Part shown: in pieces, positions 8,027 through 17,299 of the stretch
Position numbering within the stretch: the first letter of the stretch is position 1
Layout: every line of letters begins with the position of its first letter
Origin: Lysobacterales bacterium
Lineage (GTDB): Bacteria > Pseudomonadota > Gammaproteobacteria > Xanthomonadales > SZUA-36
Assembly: GCA_028289465.1 (NCBI GenBank)
Contig: JANQPM010000113.1
Location: 1-47,529, forward strand
Length of the DNA stretch: 47,529 nucleotides
Reading direction: 5' to 3'
Notes under the pieces: generated by a model
Seen by the model: the letters and a program-made list of their open reading frames with translations, nothing else
Told to the model about the DNA's origin: nothing
The model's database searches: none
Program-made: the position numbers and the translations under genes

Positions 8027-10210
8027 CTATTTGCTTTTCGCATGATAGACCCCGTCCCAGTCGGCCGGCGGCATTTGATCGCGGTAGGTTTGGCAGCGGT
8101 CCAGGTAAAGCTGAACCGGCCAGTCGTCCGGATAGTGTTGACGCAAGCGTTCCAGTAGCGTCAGCGCCGCGGCAAATTCCCGTTTCAGATAAGCGTTGAA
8201 GACCTCTTTGAACTGCAGCGCCAGCCGCTCGTTCTCATCGCGGAACGGCATCAGTTCGTATATGTCCGTCGGCACCGTTTTGCCTTTCACCTGGATGCGA
8301 TCCAGCGGCCGGGTCAGAAAATCGTCGTTCAGATGGCGCTGGACGTCGTCGGTAATAATGATCGGCACGCGGTAATATTTGCAGATGGATTCGATCCGCG
8401 AGGCCAGGTTCACCGAATCGCCGATCGCGGTGTAGTCGAAACGCTGGCTTGAGCCGAGATTGCCGACCACCGCTTCCCCGCAATGCAGGCCGATACCGAT
8501 ATTCAGGTCGACATTGTATTTGGCGCTGAATTCCGGCTGGGTCGCCTGCAGCCGGTCGATCATCGCCAGCGCGGAACGCGCAGCCTGGCGCTGGTGGTTT
8601 CGAATTTCCAGCGGCGCATTGAATATCGCCATGATCGCGTCGCCGATGTATTTGTCCAGCGTGCCCTTGCGTTCGAGAATGGTGTCGGTCATCTCGTCGA
8701 AATACCGGTTCAGCAACTGTACCAGCCGTTCCGGGGGCAGTTGCTCCGAGATCGTTGTGAAGCTTCGAATGTCGGCAAACAAAATGGTCACTTCGCGCTT
8801 GTCGCCGGACAGGCCCAGGCTTTCCGGCGAATTCATCAACTGGTCCACCAGCTCGGGCGATACATAGGACGAAAATGCGCCGGTCAGGAAACGGGTGGTC
8901 CGCTGCGAGGTCATCACGTAGTAAATACCGAACGCGACAAACGCGGTCATCATCGCGGCAGCCGGGTAGAACAGGCTGACCAACTGGCGCTTTTCCGCGA
9001 CCAGCCAGTAGAACAGCGCACCGAGCACGGCTGCAAACAGCAGCGATACCAGCACCATCTGCGACAGCTTGCCCAGGCGAGCCATGATCAGCACACCGAT
9101 CAGCGGGATCAGCGCGATCAGCGCGATGTCGATAATCACCGTATCCAGATTCCTGAACAGGTGGTTCTCCTGCAGGATATTGGCCGCGACGGTCGCGTGC
9201 ATCATCACGCCCGGCAGAATGTCATTGACCGGAGTCGGGATCAGGTCGGCAATGCCGATTTCGGTCACGCCGAGAAAAATCAGCCGCCCCTGCAATTGCT
9301 GCGGGCCGACAACGTCGTTCAGAATATCGGCCGCGGAGTAGATCGGTATGCCGGTCTGCTGATCGTAGAAATTCGCGGTAATGCGTCCGTTCTGATCCAC
9401 CGGAATGGAAAAATCGCCGAGCTTGACCTCGGTAATTCCTTCTGGCGCCGCAACGATGCCTTCTCCCCAGCCGGCATAGGCGGCCAGCGCGCGCAGCGAC
9501 AAGGACGGAAACAACTCATCCCGGTAGGAAAAGATCAGCGGCGCGCGGCGCACCAGGCCGTCGAGGTCGGTATCGCGGTTAAACGCGCCGAGGCCGGCCA
9601 TATGCTGTGCGATGTGCGCCTGATTGGTTTCGGCGAATTCATAGACCGGTACTGTGTCCACACGGCCGCCGGGACGCAGCAGCTTGCGCTTGATGCGGTT
9701 ATCGAACAGTTGCTCCAGGGCCTGCCCGTCGGTCAGCCGGCTCTTGTGTCCGCGAAAGAAATAACCGCCGACGACCGGCGCACCCGGTTGCTGCAGGGCC
9801 CTGATCAGCGCTGCATCCTCGCGCGCACCCACTTCCCGGTCGGAGTAGGGTTGCGCGAACACGATGTCCAATGCGACCGTGCCGGCGCCCTGTGCCTTGA
9901 GCTTGGCGATCAGCTCGCCCTGCAGGTGCCGGGGCCAGGGCCAGCGGCCGTAGTCCTTCACCGAGCGCTCGTCGATAGCCACCACCGCGATCTCCGGCGG
10001 CGGTTCCGGTGCCGGGCGCAGGCGGAACACCACATCGCGGCTGCGCTGGTCCAGGCTTTCCAGCAGCACGGGGTGGTAGTTTTGCTGGTACCAGTAGGTC
10101 GCCAGACTGAGCAGCGATGCGCCCAGCGCAAAAAATAACACCTGCCAGCGGTTGTGCAGAAACCGGACACGGGTGTTGCCGTTGCGTTTCGGTGGTTTTC
10201 CTTTTTTCAT
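8027..10210 (-). CDS. CHASE2-domain class III adenylate cyclase (membrane)
   Basis: 727 residues. Layout: basic N-terminus, one membrane helix (~22-40), an extracytoplasmic CHASE2 sensor (~45-350), three closely spaced membrane helices (~355-440), then a cytoplasmic class III cyclase domain (~470-655). Catalytic signatures are intact: metal Asp in FADIRSFT, the Lys of TLDKYIGD that favours ATP over GTP, the second metal Asp in GDAIMAIF, and the Asn/Arg pair in GDSVNLASRIE. It should make cAMP in response to an unknown signal sensed outside the membrane. A helical tail follows. It is followed on the same strand by the HD phosphodiesterase. Upstream lies an unrelated exported protein (170-bp gap), and further up a FecR-domain gene, a neighbour that I recall from other CHASE2 loci. 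Family assignment is firm; nucleotide specificity is read from one Lys and is less certain. Confidence 0.92.
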   Translation of the reverse strand: MKKGKPPKRNGNTRVRFLHNRWQVLFFALGASLLSLATYWYQQNYHPVLLESLDQRSRDVVFRLRPAPEPPPEIAVVAIDERSVKDYGRWPWPRHLQGELIAKLKAQGAGTVALDIVFAQPYSDREVGAREDAALIRALQQPGAPVVGGYFFRGHKSRLTDGQALEQLFDNRIKRKLLRPGGRVDTVPVYEFAETNQAHIAQHMAGLGAFNRDTDLDGLVRRAPLIFSYRDELFPSLSLRALAAYAGWGEGIVAAPEGITEVKLGDFSIPVDQNGRITANFYDQQTGIPIYSAADILNDVVGPQQLQGRLIFLGVTEIGIADLIPTPVNDILPGVMMHATVAANILQENHLFRNLDTVIIDIALIALIPLIGVLIMARLGKLSQMVLVSLLFAAVLGALFYWLVAEKRQLVSLFYPAAAMMTAFVAFGIYYVMTSQRTTRFLTGAFSSYVSPELVDQLMNSPESLGLSGDKREVTILFADIRSFTTISEQLPPERLVQLLNRYFDEMTDTILERKGTLDKYIGDAIMAIFNAPLEIRNHQRQAARSALAMIDRLQATQPEFSAKYNVDLNIGIGLHCGEAVVGNLGSSQRFDYTAIGDSVNLASRIESICKYYRVPIIITDDVQRHLNDDFLTRPLDRIQVKGKTVPTDIYELMPFRDENERLALQFKEVFNAYLKREFAAALTLLERLRQHYPDDWPVQLYLDRCQTYRDQMPPADWDGVYHAKSK

Positions 10211-10380
10211 CCGGCAATTGGAGCGAACGCCCTCAACGGGTCTGTCTTAACTATCGTTCCGATTCGGTGCGCTGTCAAAGTCCGGTGGAAGTGAGATCGG
10301 CAATCGGCACCTGCCCCGGCCGCCAGAAGGGAATGTAGGCAGCGTGCCGGGACAGGATTTGGCAGATTGTCAGGCGTAGA

Positions 10381-11811
10381 TTATTCGGGTTTTTCAAATG
10401 CCCATTTGATGCCGATATTGGCGCTTAATTCCTGGTTGACGTCTCCGAGGAATTCCGGTTTTGACGCCCATATCAGACTGAACGGCATCACCAGGTTCTT
10501 GCCCATTGGAACGGCCAGTGTCGCCTCCAGAATGGCCCGGTCATTCAGATCTTTGTTGTCCGAGTGATCCTGATAGGAACCGGACAGATCAAATTGCAAT
10601 CGCTCGTCCAGCCCCTGGTCCGCGCGGAAGAAGCGGCTGTAGCCGAGCGTGGCGGTATAACGCCGAATGGTCGATTGGGAAACGGTTAGCGGATTGTCGA
10701 AGTCCAGGGTGCGAATAACCGGCGCATAGTTTTCGATCTTTTCCAGCTTCAGATTCAGATAGCCGCGATGCTCGGCTTTGAGTTTTTTTTCTAGCTCGGG
10801 TGACAAGCTGTCTGACGATAGCAGACTGGCCGCCTTCGGTGGCTTGACTAACGGCTGGCCATATTGAAATTCAACACCGTATGAATCCGGGCCGACGAGA
10901 TCGTCCCGAAAACGATAGAAGCCGGATACGGTAAATTTAGGCTGGTTGTTGACGGTGGCGATCAGGGCATTGCGAAAGCCGGTATTCGCCAATGCTTGAA
11001 GGCTGTCTGGTCTAACGTGGGAAAGCGCGCCTTCCAGGTCCATCCGCGCAGTGTTTGTAAGGTCTCCGTTTTCCATCAGGCTGTTACCTTTTTCAGAACG
11101 TTCGTGGAAAAATTTCAGGCTTGCTGTATTAATTTTGTCGAAATGTTTCGCACATAGTTCATCGACGGGATTAATGAGTACGTTTTTCTCAATGAGCAAA
11201 GCAATAGGGTTAGTCCGGCGTGCCCTGAAAGCTGATGTGAAAGTTGAACCCGAGCGCTTTCGGCCGAAGAATTTATAGCTGAATGTCGCTTCAATATCAC
11301 CAAAGGAGTTGATATCGCTGCGCAGCGCACGCAGCGCAGCTTCATTGTCCTCGGTGTCGATCTTGGCTGCCAGTGCATCATTTAACTGCGGATCTGACTT
11401 GACCTTAAAACCTAGCTGTGACTTATAGCCCTGACCGCCCCCGTCGTTTTGAAAAGAGAAAACCAGATTCAGGTCACCGTTGTCATCGACCTGAGTGTTC
11501 AACGAGTCCGATATCGACGCCAGATCGGTGAACCGTCGGCTGCTGGCCGTGGTCAGGTTTTGGTTGTAAGCGGAGGATTCATAGGTTTGGTTAAGAAGGT
11601 CGATACCACGCTCTTCGTGAGGCGAAAGCTGGTCTTTCACGACCTCACTAAGAATGTCTTTCACTGCGCTACTAGCTGCGGCCCTTAGTTTTTCATCACT
11701 TAACTCAGACTTGAGATAATTGGCGACTTTGTGCTCACAATTTTCCTGGCCGGCGCGAATAGGATTAGATACCAAAACCAATACTGCCGCTAATAACATG
11801 TAAATCCGCAT
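10381..11811 (-). CDS. Exported protein of unknown function, probable outer-membrane beta-sheet protein
   Basis: 476 residues; I do not recognise the family. A signal peptide is clear (residues 1-20, ending IRAG). Residues ~25-110 are helical and charged. From ~110 onward the sequence alternates Gly/aromatic strands (GYKSQLGFKVKS, ATFSYKFFGRKR, YTATLGYSRFF, LQFDLSGSYQDH) and finishes with the strand ELSANIGIKWAFEKPE, which suggests a beta-barrel or beta-sandwich, although the last residue is not aromatic. Base composition is visibly less GC-rich than in the flanking genes. The start is fixed by an AAAAGGG ribosome site 8 bp upstream. That site sits in the loop of a perfect inverted repeat whose right arm contains the ATG, implying control of translation. 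It stands alone between two intergenic gaps. Confidence 0.65.
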   Translation of the reverse strand: MRIYMLLAAVLVLVSNPIRAGQENCEHKVANYLKSELSDEKLRAAASSAVKDILSEVVKDQLSPHEERGIDLLNQTYESSAYNQNLTTASSRRFTDLASISDSLNTQVDDNGDLNLVFSFQNDGGGQGYKSQLGFKVKSDPQLNDALAAKIDTEDNEAALRALRSDINSFGDIEATFSYKFFGRKRSGSTFTSAFRARRTNPIALLIEKNVLINPVDELCAKHFDKINTASLKFFHERSEKGNSLMENGDLTNTARMDLEGALSHVRPDSLQALANTGFRNALIATVNNQPKFTVSGFYRFRDDLVGPDSYGVEFQYGQPLVKPPKAASLLSSDSLSPELEKKLKAEHRGYLNLKLEKIENYAPVIRTLDFDNPLTVSQSTIRRYTATLGYSRFFRADQGLDERLQFDLSGSYQDHSDNKDLNDRAILEATLAVPMGKNLVMPFSLIWASKPEFLGDVNQELSANIGIKWAFEKPE

Positions 11812-11846
11812 AACAGATACCCTTTTGCAAACGACTATCTGTTATG
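11809..11846 (-). promoter_or_regulatory. Start-codon hairpin (11-bp perfect stem) of the 476-residue exported protein
   Basis: In the transcript the arm CATAACAGATA (11846 to 11836) pairs perfectly with TATCTGTTATG (11819 to 11809). The last three bases of the second arm are the start codon. The 16-nt loop holds the purine-rich ribosome site AAAAGGG, exactly 8 nt before the ATG. The stem is A/U-rich, so it may act as a thermosensitive or protein-modulated translational switch. The same DNA could instead be a dyad operator. Confidence 0.6.
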
Positions 11847-11939
11847 TGATTAAAGATGGGGGAATATCTCACCGAATTACTTCTCAGAGTAATCTTCCGG
11901 TTGGGGGGGTATCTGTAGGTCACCATCAATTCCCATGCT

Positions 11940-12042
11940 GTAGGAGCGCCTTTAGGCGCGATTATCCGGTTTCATTAACGGGACTGCTGTGAACCGGGAC
12001 TTCCAGTACACGAAAGACATTCGCGCCTAGAGGCGCTCCTAC
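11940..12042. repeat. REP doublet in inverted orientation (REPIN-like)
   Basis: Left copy at 11940-11961 reads GTAGGAGCGCCTTTAGGCGC followed by GA. The right copy at 12021-12042 is its near-exact reverse complement. Each copy folds on itself (GCGCC...GGCGC) and the pair can form one long hairpin. It lies downstream of the giant surface-protein gene and upstream of the exported-protein gene, both on the minus strand, so it may separate or attenuate the two transcripts. Three more doublets of the same family occur in the window. Confidence 0.9.
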
Positions 12043-12087
12043 GCTGGGCGGCGGAAGCGAAGTTGGCCGGCGGAATTTTACGGTTGC

Positions 12088-15000
12088 CTAGTACGCCTTC
12101 CCGGTATTCAGGTTCAACAGCAGGAATCGCGTTCCCTGGGCACTTTGCTGTTCGCCGATCAAGGTCAGCAGACCTTCGGGACCGATTGCATTGCCATGGA
12201 AGGCTTCGCGCTGGCCGGTATCGAAAGGCAGCAGGCTGAGCGTATTGCCGTCCGGGTCGATCACGCTCAACAGACCGTCTGTCTGGCCCGGCCCCTGTGC
12301 GCTGCCTGCGGCAAGGATGAAGCCGCCGGGGTCGATCGCGATGCCGCGCAGGCGCTCGCCCTCGGCGATGGTGGTCGTCCATTGGGTGTTGCCGCTGCGG
12401 TCGGTTCGCCGGACCACCCAGTCGTTGGCATTGCTGCTGGCGCCGATGACCAGATCCTGCTCGGCGATCGGCTGGATGGCGAAGATCGCTTCTGGATACG
12501 CGGCCAGCGCCTGCAGCGCACCGCTGGCACCGTCGATGCCGGCCAGCCAGCCGCGGCGGCCGGGCCGACCCTCGGCGCCGCCGACGATCAAGTCGCAGCC
12601 CGATGCGGTGCAGTCGGTCAGCACCCCGGCGTAGGCCGTTTCCGTATCGCCGCTTTCGCGCACGGTTTCCCACAGCGGCTGTCCGCTGTGGTCGAAGCGG
12701 GTGATCAGGCCGTCGAAATTGCTGCCGTTGTAGTGCTCGCCGATCGCAAATACTCCCTGGCTGTCGGCCAGCAGTGCATAGTAGGCTTTCACCTGCGCGC
12801 CGTCGCCGTTGAGGACGGTTTGCTGCAATACACCGGCCAGGTCGTAGTGCAGCAGCGTGCCAAGGATCTGATTGCCTTGCAGCGAATAACCGCCGACATA
12901 CAGACTCTGATCGATCGGGCTGACGGTTATCGCGTAGCCGTAGTCGTGATCGCCGCTATCGAAGCGCTGATTCCAGATCAGGTTGCCGCGGGCATCGTAT
13001 TTCAGGACTCGGATATCGTAGTTTGCGCCATTCCAGCTATAGCCGACCAGGTAGCGGTTGCCGAATGCGTCGATGGACAGTTGTTGCAGGGACTCATCGG
13101 CGAAGCCGGTGCCGGGGTTGCCCTGACCCATTTCCGGTACCGGTATATTGAGCGGCGCCTGGAAACGCGGATTCGGCATCTGATCGACGGGTATCGGTGT
13201 GCGTTCTGTGACCTGGATGCGGGCCGGTACCGGCAGCGTATTGCCCGGGTCGCCGCTGTCCATCACACCAAGCAGGAAGCGGTAGGTGCCGGCCGTCTCC
13301 GGAATGCCGGAAATGCCGGCGTTACAACCGTTTAGCACCAGACCCGGCGGCAGGCTGGATTCGATGACTTCGCAGCCATAGGGCTCGGCACCGCCGGCGA
13401 TTGCGGTTGGCGCGCTGTACGCGGTTCCGACCAGGCCTGGCGGGAATACGGCTTCTCGCTGCAGCAGGCCGGCCGGATTGACGCTCAGTTCGAATTGTCC
13501 GCTGGCCTGGCCGCCGTCGGCGTCGGTCACCGTGGCACTGAAGCTGAAATCGCCGGCGGCTTGTGGAATACCGCTGATAAAACCGGTATCGGCAAGGCTC
13601 AGGCCCGGCGGCAGGCCGGTACCGCCGCTCCACTGCAGCGGCGTGGCGCCACCGCCGGCATCGAGCTGCACGCCGTAGCTGAGATTGAGAATGCCGTCCG
13701 GCAGATCGAGATTAAAGATGGCCAGCCCGTTGCCGACAGTCAGCGAATAGCTGCGCATGCCGGTGTTTCCCTGCGCATCGGTCGCGCTGACAGCAATTTC
13801 GAACTCGCCGGCGCTGCCGGGCTGCCCTTGAATACTGCCGTTTACCGCGCTGAGGCCATTTGGCAGACCGGTGACGGTGATCGCGTACGGCGGTACGCCG
13901 TTGATCACCTGGATATCGGCCAGGTAATCCTGACCGACGGTCGCGTCAGGCAGCGTATCGGGTTCGAACAGCAAGTCAGCGGTAACCCGCAGCGTATAAG
14001 TGCGTTCGACGCTCTGCGGCGGGTCGAACGAATCGGTGGTTTGTACCGGAATCTGATAAATACCAGCCCGCTCCGGCGTACCCGCCATCACGACCTTGCG
14101 CATAGTTGTGGCGGAACCCGGTGGCAGCGGACCGAACGCGCCGCCGTTAACAGTCGTCAGGCGCACGATTCGCCGCTGCTCGACCGGATTCAAGCTCAGG
14201 CCGTCTGGTACGGTTGAAATATTCAGTACCACCGGCTCCAGTCCGCCGAGGCTTTCGAACATCACACTGTAGAACTCGCCGGCCTTTGCGTCCGGCAGTT
14301 GCGGGTCTTCGGGCAGCAGCGCCAGCGGCGCGGCAACGGTGACGCTGGCGCTAGCCTGGTTGTTGGCATCGTCGGGGTCCTGGACTTGCGAATTCACCTG
14401 AACCGCGTTGTTCAGTACTGTACCCGGTCCGGCGCTGGCCAGGAAACTGAGGCGCAGACTGGCACTGGCGCCCGCCGGTAAGCCGTCCGTCGTACAACCC
14501 TGACTGTTGCCTTGCAAGGCCTGACATGCAAACGGACCCGCATCCACGGCCTCCAGCGCCAGGCCGTCGCTCCACTGGTCATTCAGGAAGACCTCGGATG
14601 AGGCGTTCGGGCCGTTGTTGGTTACGGTGATATCGAAAACGACCAGGCCGTCGCTGATCACAGTGGGGGTGGGTGTGGTCTTCGTCACCTGCAGATCGGC
14701 CAGCGGACGGACCTCAGTGCTGTCGGTCGCGCTGTTATCGTCGGGCATCTGGTCCAGTATGCCGGTGGGCGGTGCCGCGCCGGCGGTATTTTCCAGCAGA
14801 CCCTGGAAAGTCTCGTCGATGATCCCGCGCAGGGTATAAACCAGGCTTCCGCCGGCGGGGATGCTAACCGAGTCGTTGATATCGCCGCTGCCCGATGCGG
14901 TGCACGCCGCTGCCGGACCGGCCGCGCAGGTCCAGGTCGGGTTCGTTATTGCAGCCGGTACGGTATCGCTGACCGTCACGCCGTTCAGGTCGCTGCCGCC

Positions 15001-17292
15001 GTTGTTGGTCACAGTAATGGTGTAAACCGCTTCGGAGCCCGGTACTGTCAGCGTTTGTCCGTCGTCCTTGCTGACCGACAGGTCGAACGCAAGATTGATT
15101 GCAGTACTGACGGCGGCCAGGTTGTTGGTCAAATCCGGATCGGCAACCAGCGCGGGTGGAATAAGTTCGGCCTGGTTGTCGATAGCGCCGGTAACGCCCT
15201 GCGCTACGGTGCCGGTGATGGTAAAGACCGCCTGGCTGCCGGACGGCAGATCGACCGTTTCATCGAGATTGCCCGTGCCGGTACCGGTGCACTCCGCGCC
15301 GCCGCTGGCGCTGCAGGACCAGTTAACATTGATCAGCGACGCGGAAAACGTATCGAATACCCGGGCCGCATTGGCCGCGTCCGGTCCGTTATTGCCCGCC
15401 GTTACGGTATAGGTCAGCAGGTCGCCAGGGTTTGCGGCAGCGGCCGATACCGTCTTGGCGATTGCGAGATCGGCTTGCGCATTGCTTGCGGTGGTGGTGT
15501 CAGCGGCGCTGTTGTTGGCCGGTACCTGGTCGATTAATGGCGCGGTGATGGCCACCGTTGCAGTGTTGTTGATCGGCCCGGTAAAGCTCGGCGAGACCGT
15601 GGCTGTTGCAGAGAACGTCGCCGACGCGCCGGGCTGCAGGCTGATGTTGGCATTGATATTGCCGCCGCCGGCGGCCGGACAGCTTGCACCGGCGCTGGCG
15701 CTGCAGGTCCAGCTCACCGCGCTGAACGCGGCCGGGAAATTGTCCACAACTGTTGCGCTGGGTACGTTCTGCGAGCCGAAATTGCGCACCTCGATGGCGT
15801 ATACCGTCGCGGTGCCGGAAACCACGGTCGACCGACTGTCGGTTTTGCTGATGCCGAGGTTATAGCCGATGTCGACTGCGGTGACGACGGTCGATGAATT
15901 ATCGGTCGGGGCGGTTTCACCGGGGTGAGAGGCCGTGGCAGTGTTGGAAATCGTGCCGGTGACGCCCTGGGCGACGGTCGCGGTAACGTTATAAACCACC
16001 TGGCCGCCGTTCAGCACATTGGCCAGGTCATTGATAGCGCCGGTGCCCGACGCCGTACACGCGGAACCGGAAGACGGGGTGCAGGTCCAGCTAAAGCCGT
16101 TCAGCCCGGCCGGCGGCGTATCCAGCACGGTCGCGTCCAGGGCCGCGGCCGGCCCGCTATTGGTCACGGTAATGGTGTAGTTCAGGATGCCGCCCGGCAC
16201 CTGGGACGGCAGGTCGGCGACTTTGGTGACGGTAAGGTCGACATCGGTAATCACCGCTTCGACCGCACCGATATCGCAGTCGGCGGCACCGTTGCCGTCG
16301 CCGTCCAGCGGCCGGCCGATACCGCGCTGATCGTCGGCTTCGCAGGGCCGGGTCAGGTTCTGGCTGCCGTCGATAGCGGCGCTGCCGATTTGCGGCAGGT
16401 GGGTGAAGGTGGGACCGCCGTTATCGGCCAGCGGCTGCAGCAGCGGGTCGACGCCGCCCAGGTCGTTCAGGCCGCCGAGCGCGCAACTACCGTCCGAGTC
16501 GATATTGTAGTCGGCCGAGGTCGGGGTCAGACCCTGGCAGTTGATACCGCCCTGATTATCCAAAATGGTGTTGCTGATGGTCAGTGCGCCACTGTTGAAC
16601 TCGATACCGACCGTGCTGTCTGCGAAGGTCGAATTGTTGATATTGCCGTTGGCAGTGATTATCTCCAACGCAACGCTCAGGCCGGACAAGGTACTGTTGG
16701 CAATATTGAAGTTGGTGCCGATCGCAGTAATGCCGCGGCCGCCGCCACGGAACACCGAATTGCGGACCGATGCGTTGGCCGGGGACACCAGGTCCAGATT
16801 GCGTCCGTTGCCGTCGAAATCGACCCGGTCGAGATTCAACTGATCGGTAAGGTGTACCATAGCGCTGGCGGCGTTACCGCCGGTCAGCACCAGGTTATTG
16901 ACGGTGATCGGGCCCCGTACCGTGATGAAAGGGATGTCCGGTGCACCGGGGTTCCGCTGCAGCACGGCACCGTTGCCTTCCAGGATGTAGCCCAGTCCGG
17001 GCTGGGTCGGTAGAAATATGTTATCCAGATCGTGATCGGTGGTCAGCGTATAGGTACTGCCCGCTGCCAGGTTAACCACATCGTTGTTGCCGCTGGGCAG
17101 CGGACAGCCGTCGAGTGCAGTAGTCGTTCGAATACTTTCAATGGCTTCATACAGACTGCATTGGCCGTCGACATTGAAATTCACCAGCCCGGCCGGGACA
17201 TTTAATACCACGGCGCGGGCTGTGCCGGCCAGCAGCAAAGGTATCAAAGCCAGACAGTAAATCAGCCGATGCCGGGTTGCAGCTTTCATCAT
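12088..17292 (-). CDS. Giant multidomain surface protein: beta-helix, five DUF11 repeats, Ig-like domains, beta-propeller
   Basis: 1734 residues with a signal peptide (about 1-27, ending GTARA) and no lipobox cysteine. Residues ~28-345 form a right-handed beta-helix of choice-of-anchor type ending CDIGAVEA. Residues ~345-985 hold five DUF11 repeats of ~128 residues, each opening like DLxVxKT and containing YTITVTNxG and a WTC...C pair. Residues ~985-1365 hold about four putative Ig domains of the He_PIG type (GLPPGLSL...GIPQAAG). Residues ~1385-1734 look like a six-bladed propeller built from units such as YLVGYSWNG and LIVGGAEG. The architecture is that of a secreted or surface-attached adhesin or scaffold. 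It is the last gene of an operon: GAGGA lies 5-9 bp upstream of the ATG and only 7 bp separate it from the FecR gene. The TPR-barrel protein two genes upstream is the likely exporter or assembly factor. Confidence 0.88.
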   Translation of the reverse strand: MMKAATRHRLIYCLALIPLLLAGTARAVVLNVPAGLVNFNVDGQCSLYEAIESIRTTTALDGCPLPSGNNDVVNLAAGSTYTLTTDHDLDNIFLPTQPGLGYILEGNGAVLQRNPGAPDIPFITVRGPITVNNLVLTGGNAASAMVHLTDQLNLDRVDFDGNGRNLDLVSPANASVRNSVFRGGGRGITAIGTNFNIANSTLSGLSVALEIITANGNINNSTFADSTVGIEFNSGALTISNTILDNQGGINCQGLTPTSADYNIDSDGSCALGGLNDLGGVDPLLQPLADNGGPTFTHLPQIGSAAIDGSQNLTRPCEADDQRGIGRPLDGDGNGAADCDIGAVEAVITDVDLTVTKVADLPSQVPGGILNYTITVTNSGPAAALDATVLDTPPAGLNGFSWTCTPSSGSACTASGTGAINDLANVLNGGQVVYNVTATVAQGVTGTISNTATASHPGETAPTDNSSTVVTAVDIGYNLGISKTDSRSTVVSGTATVYAIEVRNFGSQNVPSATVVDNFPAAFSAVSWTCSASAGASCPAAGGGNINANISLQPGASATFSATATVSPSFTGPINNTATVAITAPLIDQVPANNSAADTTTASNAQADLAIAKTVSAAAANPGDLLTYTVTAGNNGPDAANAARVFDTFSASLINVNWSCSASGGAECTGTGTGNLDETVDLPSGSQAVFTITGTVAQGVTGAIDNQAELIPPALVADPDLTNNLAAVSTAINLAFDLSVSKDDGQTLTVPGSEAVYTITVTNNGGSDLNGVTVSDTVPAAITNPTWTCAAGPAAACTASGSGDINDSVSIPAGGSLVYTLRGIIDETFQGLLENTAGAAPPTGILDQMPDDNSATDSTEVRPLADLQVTKTTPTPTVISDGLVVFDITVTNNGPNASSEVFLNDQWSDGLALEAVDAGPFACQALQGNSQGCTTDGLPAGASASLRLSFLASAGPGTVLNNAVQVNSQVQDPDDANNQASASVTVAAPLALLPEDPQLPDAKAGEFYSVMFESLGGLEPVVLNISTVPDGLSLNPVEQRRIVRLTTVNGGAFGPLPPGSATTMRKVVMAGTPERAGIYQIPVQTTDSFDPPQSVERTYTLRVTADLLFEPDTLPDATVGQDYLADIQVINGVPPYAITVTGLPNGLSAVNGSIQGQPGSAGEFEIAVSATDAQGNTGMRSYSLTVGNGLAIFNLDLPDGILNLSYGVQLDAGGGATPLQWSGGTGLPPGLSLADTGFISGIPQAAGDFSFSATVTDADGGQASGQFELSVNPAGLLQREAVFPPGLVGTAYSAPTAIAGGAEPYGCEVIESSLPPGLVLNGCNAGISGIPETAGTYRFLLGVMDSGDPGNTLPVPARIQVTERTPIPVDQMPNPRFQAPLNIPVPEMGQGNPGTGFADESLQQLSIDAFGNRYLVGYSWNGANYDIRVLKYDARGNLIWNQRFDSGDHDYGYAITVSPIDQSLYVGGYSLQGNQILGTLLHYDLAGVLQQTVLNGDGAQVKAYYALLADSQGVFAIGEHYNGSNFDGLITRFDHSGQPLWETVRESGDTETAYAGVLTDCTASGCDLIVGGAEGRPGRRGWLAGIDGASGALQALAAYPEAIFAIQPIAEQDLVIGASSNANDWVVRRTDRSGNTQWTTTIAEGERLRGIAIDPGGFILAAGSAQGPGQTDGLLSVIDPDGNTLSLLPFDTGQREAFHGNAIGPEGLLTLIGEQQSAQGTRFLLLNLNTGKAY

Positions 17293-17299
17293 GGAATCC

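Noticed and set aside
8483..10138. Open frame of about 550 codons antisense to the CHASE2 cyclase
   Set aside because: Same shadow effect; no ribosome site, and its translation is rich in Gln, Arg and His without domains.
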